A DNA stretch of 11,896 nt from Gammaproteobacteria bacterium (GTDB taxonomy: Bacteria; Pseudomonadota; Gammaproteobacteria; Tenderiales; Tenderiaceae), in the NCBI GenBank assembly GCA_024276775.1, contig JAJRWO010000274.1:1-11896 (forward strand), in the 5' to 3' direction. The translations under genes and the position numbers were made by a program. Numbering within the stretch: position 1 is the stretch's first letter; each line of letters opens with the position of its first letter. Positions 1 through 6,612 of this stretch are shown here, piece after piece. The notes under the pieces are model-generated. The model searched no databases. It was not told the DNA's origin and saw nothing but the letters and a program-made list of their open reading frames with translations.

Positions 1-1136
1 CCCTGACCGGCAAATGCCGCGTCACCATGAATCAGTACCGGCAATACCTGGCTACCAGTAATATCACCACGTCGATGTTGACGGGCACGCACTGAACCTT
101 CCACGACCGGGTTAACAATTTCCAGATGCGATGGATTAAAGGCTAGTGCTAAATGCACCGTGCCCCCCGGCGTTTTCATGTCGGATGAAAAACCCTGGTG
201 ATATTTCACATCACCGCAGCCACCACCACTGATATCACAAACACCTTCAAATTCTTGAAACAGATGGGCCGGGGTTTTGCCCATGATATTCACCAGCACA
301 TTCAAGCGGCCACGGTGCGCCATGCCAATCACAACTTCTTTTACACGCTGGCTGCCGGCACGCCAAATCAACTCGTCCAGCAAGGGAATCAACGCTTCAC
401 CGCCTTCCAGAGAAAAACGCTTTTGTCCCACGTATTTGGTGTGCAGATATTGTTCCAGGCCTTCAGAACAAATCAACTTGCGCAGGATATGGCGGCGCAT
501 CCCAGACGAAAATTTAGGTTTGCTACGGCTGCCTTCCAGTAATTGCTGTATCCAGCGTTTCTGAATCGTGTCGGTGATGTGCATATACTCAGCACCAATA
601 GAACGACAATACGTTTCCTGCAGGTGAGACAGAATCTCACGCAATTTGGCCTGTGGCACACCCACCAAAGAACCCGTACTGAAGACCGTTTCCATGTCAG
701 CCTCAGTCAAGGCATGAAATGAAGGATCTAGCTCTGAAATTGCGTTTTGCTCCTGTAACCTCAGCGGATCAAGAATCGCCTGTTGATGACCTCGAACACG
801 ATAAGCATTGATGAGCTGTAACACCGCAACCTGTTTGCTGGCAGCCACGGCCACAGTAGCCCCCGAAGCATTATTGGATGCGCCGCCACGACGTGAGAGT
901 GCCAGCGTGTGAAACGCCTCCTTAATCGCCGTATGACTAACATCCGTCGCAACCGGGCCTGAGTCTAACTGTAGCTGGTCAAAATAATCATGCCAGCATG
1001 GCTCCACTGAGGCAGGGTCCTGCAGATAGCACTCATAGCGTTCTTCTACAAACGCAGCATTACCGCCAGATAAATAGCTTTGCGCCAACAAGCGCTGATA
1101 ACGATCCTTCGAATTTTCTTGGCCCATATCCCTCAT
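1..1136 (-). CDS. sucA: 2-oxoglutarate dehydrogenase E1 component, N-terminal part (cut by window edge)
   Basis: Thiamine-diphosphate E1 subunit of the cytoplasmic 2-oxoglutarate dehydrogenase complex: decarboxylates 2-oxoglutarate and passes the succinyl group to the lipoyl domain of SucB (TCA cycle). I translated the whole stretch by hand; it is open without frameshift for about 378 codons and ends at the window edge, so roughly 60% of the ~930-residue protein is missing. Family landmarks in order: QSYLSGGN and YECYLQDP (N-terminal SucB-contact region), LINAYRVRGHQ, IGAEYMHI, KRFSLEGGEALIPLLDELI, GMAHRGRLNVLVNIMGKTP, GDVKYHQGFSSD, AFNPSHLEIVNPVVEGSVRAR, and HGDAAFAGQG at the edge. Two in-frame ATGs, at 1136 and 1127, compete; AGGCGA lies just before the first and GAGGG before the second, so the start is uncertain by three codons. 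glnB ends 147 nt upstream; a separate sucA promoter is likely, but I could not pick one. Confidence 0.97.
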   Translation of the reverse strand, partial: MRDMGQENSKDRYQRLLAQSYLSGGNAAFVEERYECYLQDPASVEPCWHDYFDQLQLDSGPVATDVSHTAIKEAFHTLALSRRGGASNNASGATVAVAASKQVAVLQLINAYRVRGHQQAILDPLRLQEQNAISELDPSFHALTEADMETVFSTGSLVGVPQAKLREILSHLQETYCRSIGAEYMHITDTIQKRWIQQLLEGSRSKPKFSSGMRRHILRKLICSEGLEQYLHTKYVGQKRFSLEGGEALIPLLDELIWRAGSQRVKEVVIGMAHRGRLNVLVNIMGKTPAHLFQEFEGVCDISGGGCGDVKYHQGFSSDMKTPGGTVHLALAFNPSHLEIVNPVVEGSVRARQHRRGDITGSQVLPVLIHGDAAFAGQ

Positions 1137-1283
1137 TCGCCTATTTCTGCTTGTTCTCCAGACACATTAGTCGTCAACATTAAAGAAAACTCAAGTACAT
1201 AATAAATTTATTTTAAAGAACGAGTGCCATTATCTGAATTCAGACCACTTAATCACTGAGGTCAGGCCTTTAAAAAATACCAC

Positions 1284-1622
1284 TCAAATAGCCGCGTCAT
1301 TTTCCTCGCCGGTGCGAATCCTGACAATACGTTCAATCGAGGTAATAAAGATCTTTCCATCCCCTATTTTGCCCGTCCGGGCGGCCTCTGTAATCACCTC
1401 AACACAGCGATCAACTTGATCCTCAGCCACCACTGCCTCAATTTTAACCTTGGGCAGGAAATCAACCACATACTCAGCGCCACGATACAATTCAGTATGG
1501 CCCTTCTGGCGACCAAAGCCCTTCACCTCAAGAACAGTCATCCCCGTTACACCAATCTCAGACAGTACCTCGCGCACATCATCCAACTTAAAAGGCTTAA
1601 TAATGGCTTCTATTTTCTTCAT
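1284..1622 (-). CDS. glnB: Nitrogen regulatory protein P-II (GlnB)
   Basis: Cytoplasmic trimeric signal protein that senses 2-oxoglutarate and ATP/ADP and, through uridylylation by GlnD, controls glutamine synthetase adenylylation and NtrB/NtrC. The 112-residue product has the full family length. Seen: MKKIEAIIKPFKLDDVREVL at the N terminus; T-loop KGFGRQKGHTELYRGAEY with the uridylylation target Tyr51; TGKIGDGKIF (C-terminal signature); ending RIRTGEENDAAI, almost the E. coli GlnB ending. An ATG ten codons further upstream is possible, but AGGAG sits 7 nt before the ATG at 1622, which decides the start. No amtB follows, so GlnB is more likely than GlnK, although the sigma-54-like promoter upstream is more often a glnK trait. 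The downstream gene is sucA, whose substrate is the P-II ligand 2-oxoglutarate. Confidence 0.97.
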   Translation of the reverse strand: MKKIEAIIKPFKLDDVREVLSEIGVTGMTVLEVKGFGRQKGHTELYRGAEYVVDFLPKVKIEAVVAEDQVDRCVEVITEAARTGKIGDGKIFITSIERIVRIRTGEENDAAI

Positions 1623-1647
1623 GAAACGCTCCTGAAAAATATTTTTA

Positions 1648-1663
1648 TGCACCTATTCTGCCA
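1648..1663 (-). promoter_or_regulatory. Putative sigma-54 (-24/-12) promoter of glnB
   Basis: The minus strand reads TGGCAGAATAGGTGCA. Against the RpoN consensus TGGCAC-RNNNN-TTGCW it differs only at two informative positions, and the invariant GG and GC are separated by exactly 10 nt. The predicted start would be near 1637, giving a ~15-nt leader that still contains the AGGAG of glnB. I did not find a clear NtrC site upstream. The geometry is seen in the sequence; its use is inferred. Confidence 0.65.
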
Positions 1664-1687
1664 TCGTTCAACAAAGATTGGCAGAAT
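1655..1687. repeat. 9-bp inverted repeat overlapping the glnB -24 element
   Basis: ATTCTGCCA at 1655-1663 and TGGCAGAAT at 1679-1687 are perfect inverted arms around a 15-nt loop. The proximal arm contains the -24 GG box. No T-tract follows on either strand, so an operator-like dyad is more likely than a terminator. Confidence 0.6.
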
Positions 1688-1983
1688 TTATTTAGGTAAG
1701 GCTTACGCATTAACAGGATCACAATAGTGGTAAAAATACATCTTTCCTGAAACCACCAAACACACTGATACACTGGCTTAAATCCGCTATACAAAGTATC
1801 TACAAATTAAACTCAGGTAGTTTTTGTCTTGACTATGGGGTCCACTTTACCTGCGTTCATTAATCGAGAAAATCGTTCTCACGCCGAACCCTGAACAAGG
1901 AGATCTATCTATTGATTTATATGGGGATTTGGCAGGAATTCTAAAATAGCTTCACAGGAGAATCCTATGAAAAACACAGACAT
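1688..1983. other. Non-coding gap between glnB and tRNA-fMet
   Basis: I see no credible gene here. At 1825-1851 there is a stretch (TGTCTTGACTATGGGG followed by TCCACTTTACC) that resembles the GGGG-rich ends of IS3-type elements, but no partner end or transposase is present. Around 1941-1969 an AGGAG/ATG pair opens a short reading frame that runs antisense into the tRNA and is probably spurious. Confidence 0.4.
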
Positions 1984-2036
1984 AAAAAAACGGCTCGCCA
2001 GATTAGTTGCCAATGACAATTATTCTAGCCAGCCGT
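1984..2036 (-). terminator. Possible intrinsic terminator of the tRNA gene
   Basis: Reading the minus strand, ACGGCT (2036-2031) and AGCCGT (1995-1990) are perfect 6-bp arms and are followed by a T-tract (1990-1984, interrupted once). The loop is long (~35 nt) with only weak inner pairing. It lies 10 nt beyond the tRNA CCA end, which favours a terminator, but the long loop keeps confidence moderate. Confidence 0.5.
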
Positions 2037-2045
2037 CTATAGAGT

Positions 2046-2122
<77 letters not shown>

Positions 2123-2135
2123 ACAACTGCGCAGT

Positions 2136-2164
2136 ATATTACCCAAACCGCCCATTTTTATCAA
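2136..2164 (-). promoter_or_regulatory. Sigma-70 promoter of the initiator tRNA
   Basis: The minus strand has TTGATA (2164-2159), a 17-nt spacer, then TAATAT (2141-2136), ending 13 nt before the mature tRNA 5' end. A GC-rich discriminator (CTGCGC) follows, as is usual for stringently controlled stable-RNA promoters. Confidence 0.7.
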
Positions 2165-2646
2165 GCCCTAATTCACCAACAAACACAATTAACTCTAAAA
2201 AAGTCAGTTGCTTGTGGCTTAAGGCAGGTGATCACAATCATTTAACATTTGATTGTCTATTTCCCGGCCTTCTGTGTTGCTGCTATCCAAATTCTCTAAC
2301 GGAGGTTTGATTCTGCTAACTCAAGTTTAGGAGTTCAAGAAACGATCAGGCGTTCCGGTTATCGATTCTATTTTTTTGGCTCCTCGCTGTCTGGCTTTTC
2401 TTGAGTCGGAAAGCGTCAACCTCATATGAACAGCAACTCAATAATTAATATCTATTTTCGACCCACATAGCCTCAGCAGCCGATAGGATTGGAAAATTCA
2501 CACAATCACTTACCACTGCATTGTCATGCTCTTCAATAGAAACAGGGTTGATCGCAACGAATTAAGGCGGCAATTTGACATTCGCTAACCACTTAAAAAT
2601 AAGTCCGTTTGCATTGATATTATTGATAATATCCGGTGTCTTTAGG
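2165..2646. other. Non-coding gap between tRNA promoter and OB-fold gene
   Basis: All frames are broken by stops; no gene is recognisable. Two structures stand out: a dyad ACAATCA-N9-TGATTGT at 2234-2256, which also carries AATCATTTAACATTTG, a weak relative of the shared element described at 3105, 4371 and 7076; and the AT palindrome at 2616-2633. The rest looks like ordinary AT-rich intergenic DNA. Confidence 0.5.
2616..2633. repeat. 18-nt AT-rich palindrome behind the OB-fold gene
   Basis: GATATTAT-TG-ATAATATC: perfect 8-bp arms with a 2-nt centre, 14 nt past the stop codon of the OB-fold gene. It has no T-tract and little GC, so it is a poor intrinsic terminator; it may be an operator-like site or a weak mRNA 3'-end structure. 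Confidence 0.45.
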
Positions 2647-3024
2647 TTAGTCTGTCAAACTAATTTTAGCCTCCTCTAAAATTAAGGCATAGTTATAGCC
2701 CATACCGAAATCGCGGTTGGTTGTCACTAGGGCATCAACGTCGATTTTATCCCCAACCTGGGCAGTTTGTTGACTGGTAATAATTATATTATTGCTTCCT
2801 TCTTTGCCCGTGCCATCCTGGATATGAAGAAAGTTCTTCCCCATGATGCCGTTATTTACCTTCACCACCTCACCACTAATATGAATATGCTTACCAGATA
2901 GCTCTGCTTGTTGGGCAAACACCTGCTCAACCGTTTTAACCGGAAGGTCTGCGGCCTGTAACTGACTGACGGGGGCAAATGTAACAATGCCTGCAAAGAC
3001 GACAGCAATAAGTTTTTTGTTCAT
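2647..3024 (-). CDS. Exported small OB-fold protein (NrfJ-like / tRNA_anti-like)
   Basis: A 125-residue protein of unknown exact role. Seen: a Sec signal peptide (MNKK, hydrophobic residues 5-18, cleavage likely after QLQA at ~24), then a mature domain with GKHIHISGEVVKVNNGIMGK, NFLHIQDGTG, an IIITS strand, VGDKIDVDAL and RDFGMGYNYALILEEA. This GxVVKVxxxIMGKNxxHxQDGTG...DFGxGYxYxxxxEEA pattern belongs to the periplasmic OB-fold family that includes Shewanella NrfJ-type proteins, often encoded near c-type cytochrome or nitrite-reduction genes; none are in this window. AAGGAG sits 6 nt before the ATG. A 42-bp dyad (3105-3146) lies 81 nt upstream in the likely promoter. The family call is fairly firm; the ligand is unknown. 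Confidence 0.8.
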   Translation of the reverse strand: MNKKLIAVVFAGIVTFAPVSQLQAADLPVKTVEQVFAQQAELSGKHIHISGEVVKVNNGIMGKNFLHIQDGTGKEGSNNIIITSQQTAQVGDKIDVDALVTTNRDFGMGYNYALILEEAKISLTD

Positions 3025-3104
3025 AACAACTCCTTCTTTTTAGTTGGCTTTCCCTGAATTCAGGTTCTCTAATTTTATGGTTTCATAAACGTCAAGAGTT
3101 AAGA

Positions 3105-3146
3105 ATGGAAATTATATAACATTTGCAAACATTATATGATTTCCAT
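3105..3146 (-). promoter_or_regulatory. 42-bp dyad (site A) in front of the OB-fold gene
   Basis: Two 21-nt halves meet at TTTGCAAA; 18 of 21 positions are complementary, including perfect outer arms ATGGAAAT/ATTTCCAT. Each half contains TATAAT on the minus strand; the downstream one (3116-3111) could be the -10 of the OB-fold gene. The left half ATGGAAATTATATAACAT recurs at 4371 and 7076 with two mismatches each. It lies between the end of the alkene reductase gene and the OB-fold gene. No T-tract follows, so I read it as an operator. Confidence 0.6.
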
Positions 3147-3166
3147 GCCTAAATAAGGATACTGAA

Positions 3167-4240
3167 TTACTTCAAGGTTGGGTAATCGGTATAACCTTTT
3201 TCACCGGGTGTGTAGAAGGTGTCATCGTCTGGCTTATTCATTTTTGCATGACTTTGCCAGCGTGCTAACAGGTCAGGATTAGCTAAAAATGGTCGCCCCA
3301 CAGCAATCAAATCAGCCTTACCAGGCATGTCTTTTTCGGCCTGCTCTGAATCATAACCGCCGGATAAAATCAGGCTGCCACAGAACTCATCACGAAAAAT
3401 TTCTTTGATAGAAGCTGGCACCTCAGGCGCGCCCATGGAGGCGTGATCAACCAAATGTATGTACACCACATCCTGAGAATCAAGCTCTTGCGCCAGATAG
3501 ATGTAATCTGACTCCATTTCATCATACAGAGGCATATCATTGAAAACGCCATAAGGTGACAGGCGGACACCAACCTTGTGGTGGCCAATAGCCGTGGTGC
3601 ATGCCTCAACCACCTCCATCGCAAAACGGGCGCGATTTTCGATGCTGCCACCATATTTATCGTCACGCAAATTTGTATTCGGGCGAATAAATTGCTCTAA
3701 CAGATAACCATTGGCAGCGTGTATTTCAACACCATCAAAACCCGCAGTAATGGCATTACGCGCCGCCTGGGCATATTCTTCGATAGTGGAACCGATATCA
3801 TCCATGCTCATCGCTTCAGGCACAGGTAAGGACTGCATACCCTCGGCATCGGTGTACATTTCCTCAGCCGCCGCCACGGCTGAAGGTGCCAGCACCCGCG
3901 CACCCGCAGGCAGATTCAGCGGGTGTGAAATACGCCCGGTATGCATTAACTGCATAAACATCTTACCGCCTTGTTCATGCACAGCGGCCGTAATTGGCTT
4001 CCAGGCCTCTATCTGTGCATCTGAAAATATTCCCGGAATGCGTGGATAACCCAGGCCATTGGGCGAAGGTGACGTGCCTTCGGTAATGATTAGCCCAGCT
4101 GACGCCCGTTGTTGATAATAGGTTTTCATCAAATCATTGGGCAGATTATCAATCGCCCGGCTGCGAGTCAGTGGAGCCATGATGATTCGGTTATTTAAAA
4201 CCACATCGCCTAAGCGGTACTCAGAAAACAATCGTGACAT
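3167..4240 (-). CDS. Alkene reductase, Old Yellow Enzyme family (NemA-like)
   Basis: FMN-dependent NAD(P)H oxidoreductase that reduces C=C bonds of unsaturated carbonyls, and often nitro compounds or quinones, in the cytoplasm. The 357-residue (beta/alpha)8 protein has the usual length (E. coli NemA 365). Seen: IIMAPLTRSRA with the FMN-contacting Thr25; GKMFMQLMHTGRISHP with Gln97; EIHAANGYLLEQF with the substrate-binding pair His174/Asn177 and proton donor Tyr179; VGVRLSPYG with Arg226; LSGGY; and AVGRPFLANPDL (FMN phosphate). The His-Asn pair is the OYE1 type; E. coli NemA has His-His. An ATG four codons upstream (4252) is open, but GGAG sits 6 nt before the ATG at 4240, so I chose 4240. 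Single gene; promoter and site B lie ~130 nt upstream. Close to nemA functionally, but no nemR or gloA adjoins, so I give no symbol. Confidence 0.93.
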   Translation of the reverse strand: MSRLFSEYRLGDVVLNNRIIMAPLTRSRAIDNLPNDLMKTYYQQRASAGLIITEGTSPSPNGLGYPRIPGIFSDAQIEAWKPITAAVHEQGGKMFMQLMHTGRISHPLNLPAGARVLAPSAVAAAEEMYTDAEGMQSLPVPEAMSMDDIGSTIEEYAQAARNAITAGFDGVEIHAANGYLLEQFIRPNTNLRDDKYGGSIENRARFAMEVVEACTTAIGHHKVGVRLSPYGVFNDMPLYDEMESDYIYLAQELDSQDVVYIHLVDHASMGAPEVPASIKEIFRDEFCGSLILSGGYDSEQAEKDMPGKADLIAVGRPFLANPDLLARWQSHAKMNKPDDDTFYTPGEKGYTDYPTLK

Positions 4241-4370
4241 ACATATCTCCATGTCTATATTCTATGGCTGAAAAATAACATGTACACAAGAAACACAGCT
4301 ATTTATTTTTTACAGAGGCAAATAACATTATGAGCAAGTATGACTGAACTCATCATGCAGGGCATCAGGA

Positions 4371-4403
4371 ATGAATATTATATAACATATATAATGTAGG
4401 CAA
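4371..4403 (-). promoter_or_regulatory. Alkene reductase promoter with shared element (site B)
   Basis: ATGAATATTATATAACAT at 4371-4388 matches site A's left half at 16 of 18 positions. On the minus strand TTGCCT (4403-4398), a 17-nt spacer and TAATAT (4380-4375) form a plausible promoter, placing the element across the spacer and -10. An overlapping short dyad ACATATATAATGT is also present. The predicted leader is ~130 nt. Confidence 0.5.
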
Positions 4404-4438
4404 TCATCATCGCAGCGCAAATGTTAAAATAATTGAGG

Positions 4439-4735
4439 TCAATTATCCGGCTCAATTTCAGCTCGACCTTCAGGCCAATCACCCATCGGATAAGGGTGTG
4501 TTTCACTATTAAATGTTAGAAATAACATCCCTTGATAAACATAGGTACTTAGGTTTAAGCCAAATGTAAGTAACTTTGGGTTGGGTGTCCCCGTTAACAG
4601 CACGAAAAAAAACTGGAATACGATTACCATAAAAGCAACGAACTTTGCAACACCAAGACATAAAACAAAAATCAACATATAGAAGGCACGATTCCAAATC
4701 GTACGTTCGTTCACTGTTGTGTTGATTTCTGTCAT
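4439..4735 (-). CDS. DUF4389 small membrane protein
   Basis: A 98-residue inner-membrane protein of unknown function. Seen: a charged N terminus, RAFYMLIFVLCLGVAKFVA running into VIVFQFFFVLLTG (residues ~17-49, one long or two short membrane segments), then PNPKLLTFGLNLSTYVYQ and LFLTFNSETHPYPMGDWP. The QFxFVLxTGxPNxxLLxFGxxLxxYxYQxxxFLTFxSExxPxPxxDWP pattern is the DUF4389 signature, in which short proteobacterial proteins keep the final PFPxxxWP-type box. A GTG one codon upstream is an alternative start; AGGG and AGGTG precede the two candidates. It stands alone between rluA-like and the alkene reductase, about 100 nt from the former; an operon with either is possible but unproven. Confidence 0.85.
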   Translation of the reverse strand: MTEINTTVNERTIWNRAFYMLIFVLCLGVAKFVAFMVIVFQFFFVLLTGTPNPKLLTFGLNLSTYVYQGMLFLTFNSETHPYPMGDWPEGRAEIEPDN

Positions 4736-4836
4736 CACCTGCCACCCTGTCGATTAAAGCGTAATAGTAACTTTGTGAACGCATAAATAATAGCCATCAA
4801 TTGTTATTTCCCCACTTAGGAATGAAACTCTATAAT

Positions 4837-6489
4837 CTAAAATGGTGCTGCTCGTTTTATTTCAATACGTTTACCTGTGTTTGGCTGAGTAAAACGAAGC
4901 CGCTCAGCATGTAGTAATAAACGTTCTGCCGCTACACCGTAAAGCTCATCGCCCGCAATGGCGGCATTGAGTCCATCTTGATGTGCGGCATGCAAACGTA
5001 ATTGATGAGTACGACCCGTGACAGGATAAAAATAGACGCGTGTTGTTGATTGCTGGCGAGATATTACTTGCCAGTGGGTCTGGGCTGCTTTGCCATACGA
5101 AAAACATACCCGCTGACGTGGTCTGTCATCCAGATCAACACGTAAGGGTAAATCAACTATTCCTTTGTCCTGATGCTCAACCAGTCTTTTCGATAAAATC
5201 GCCACATAGCGCTTTTCAATGCTGCGTCGTTCAAACTGGTGCTGTAAGGCCTTATGCGTTGCTGCATTTTTAGCTGCCAGTAGTAAACCGGAAGTCGACA
5301 TATCCAAACGATGCACTAACAATGGGCCGGTTGCCTCTGGGTAACGCTGTTGCAGTCGTGTCAGCACGGAGTCTTTTACCTCTTTTCCTGGCACTGACAA
5401 CAGCCCACTAGGCTTGTTAACGACCAGCAGATCTTCATCTTCAAAAATTGTTGCAGGTGCATGGTGATTATAAAACCGATCACCCAGTATTGGCGCAGGC
5501 TGCACATCATACCCCTTTAGCATGAAGGGTAATATTGGCTGACACTTGCCACGACAAGCCGGATAGTAATGCCCATGATGACGAACTTCTTGCTTCGGTG
5601 CCGCACCCCACCAAAATTCGGCCAGGGCTAATGGTGTTAATTGATGTTTGCAAGCATAATGAATCAGTTTCGGTGCTGCGCAGTCACCTGTCCCACTCGG
5701 TGGTCTGTCATCTTCAAAAAACTGACTAATCGTTTTTTTCTCTCCCCGTTTATTAGCGAGTATATAGGTGGCAAACACCTGTTGTTGAAGACTGTTTGAA
5801 AGTTTGCCGCGAGTCTTTTTTAAAACCGAAATTTGGCTTTCAATCTTATCCAGCTGTTGCTGAAAAACAGTCTGTCTAGCTTGCCAGCTAGCTTTGACCT
5901 GTTTAAACTCACGTTTATCTTGTTGGCTTTCAAAGGACAGTTTTTCGAGCAGTTCTTTTTTCTCCTCTACGCGAACAAACTGGCAGGCATCTCGTTGATC
6001 ACGACGCTGTGCCTTGCGCATCATATGCGTTTTTTTTAATGTCTGCATATCAATACATCGCTGCTGGCTTAACTGTTTTAAGCGTAAAAAAAGACCGTGA
6101 CGTGCGGCGCTGTTATTCAGTGTTTCTATCTGTGAAGTGTAACGGCCAAGTTCAGCCTCCCCCGCAGGTAAAAACATCTGCCTCTCAGATTGATCAAATA
6201 TTGGCGGTACAAATCCTGGTAACTGCCACTGCCCTGCTAACATACCGGAAAAAGCAGCAACAAAACCAAGTTGGTCATCACTGTTTTTAAGCACCAATAC
6301 GCCAAACATTTTACCGCCATTGACTGAGTTAAAATCATGCTGCCAGTCTGTTTGGCCTGTTATCCATGTTTGCAATTGGGCAGCGGCCTGCCTGGCAATG
6401 GTGTGAGGTATGGCACTAAACGGGCTTGGAAATATTTTTGGTCGCTCGTTTTTTTCGGGTGTGTTTGTGAAGGTGATAATGAGAGTCAT
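4837..6489 (-). CDS. RluA-family pseudouridine synthase with long N-terminal extension
   Basis: Isomerises specific uridines to pseudouridine in rRNA or tRNA; the target cannot be told from sequence. The catalytic half is C-terminal: EDEDLLVVNKPSGLLSVPG (350-368), LLVHRLDMSTSGLLL with catalytic Asp396 in HRLD, QFERRSIEKRYVA, and the substrate-loop VTGRTHQLRLHAA. The first ~340 residues are an extension: a mixed N-terminal part (1-130), a charged coiled-coil-like stretch (~150-235, rich in K/E/Q), then a segment with four cysteines (270, 280, 312, 316; GDC, YAC, YPACRGKC) next to PLALAEFWWG and HYYPACRGKCQPIL, which could bind a metal. Such ~550-residue members occur in Vibrio and Shewanella relatives. 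No good ribosome-binding site precedes the ATG (only GGCGATG 9 nt away), so the start is the least sure part. Confidence 0.9.
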   Translation of the reverse strand: MTLIITFTNTPEKNERPKIFPSPFSAIPHTIARQAAAQLQTWITGQTDWQHDFNSVNGGKMFGVLVLKNSDDQLGFVAAFSGMLAGQWQLPGFVPPIFDQSERQMFLPAGEAELGRYTSQIETLNNSAARHGLFLRLKQLSQQRCIDMQTLKKTHMMRKAQRRDQRDACQFVRVEEKKELLEKLSFESQQDKREFKQVKASWQARQTVFQQQLDKIESQISVLKKTRGKLSNSLQQQVFATYILANKRGEKKTISQFFEDDRPPSGTGDCAAPKLIHYACKHQLTPLALAEFWWGAAPKQEVRHHGHYYPACRGKCQPILPFMLKGYDVQPAPILGDRFYNHHAPATIFEDEDLLVVNKPSGLLSVPGKEVKDSVLTRLQQRYPEATGPLLVHRLDMSTSGLLLAAKNAATHKALQHQFERRSIEKRYVAILSKRLVEHQDKGIVDLPLRVDLDDRPRQRVCFSYGKAAQTHWQVISRQQSTTRVYFYPVTGRTHQLRLHAAHQDGLNAAIAGDELYGVAAERLLLHAERLRFTQPNTGKRIEIKRAAPF

Positions 6490-6524
6490 TTTAATTACAT
6501 CGCCAGGCTAGCCTGTGCAGATGG

Positions 6525-6559
6525 ATGTAGGTCAGACACTGACCGCATGTCAATGTCAA
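6525..6559 (-). promoter_or_regulatory. Putative promoter and operator-like dyad of the rluA-like gene
   Basis: A perfect dyad GGTCAG-ACA-CTGACC (6530-6544) lies 41 nt upstream of the start codon. On the minus strand two overlapping-register TTGACA boxes (6559-6554 and 6553-6548) precede it; the second has CTACAT after 17 nt, a weak -10. The dyad would sit in the spacer, a usual repressor position. Confidence 0.4.
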
Positions 6560-6612
6560 ACACACTATTCCACGCGCTGTATCGACAGTAAGGGGGCAAC
6601 GCCCTATCCCGA

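Noticed and set aside
1825..1851. MerR-type metal-responsive promoter (TTGACTATGGGGTCC)
   Set aside because: The -35-like TTGACT is not followed by the long-spacer dyad or a -10 at 19-20 nt, and no metal-resistance gene follows.
3167..4240. Calling the alkene reductase nemA within a nemR-nemA-gloA operon
   Set aside because: No TetR-type nemR adjoins, the VOC gene is 2.4 kb away and is not GloA-like at its ligands, and the catalytic pair is His-Asn, not the His-His of NemA.
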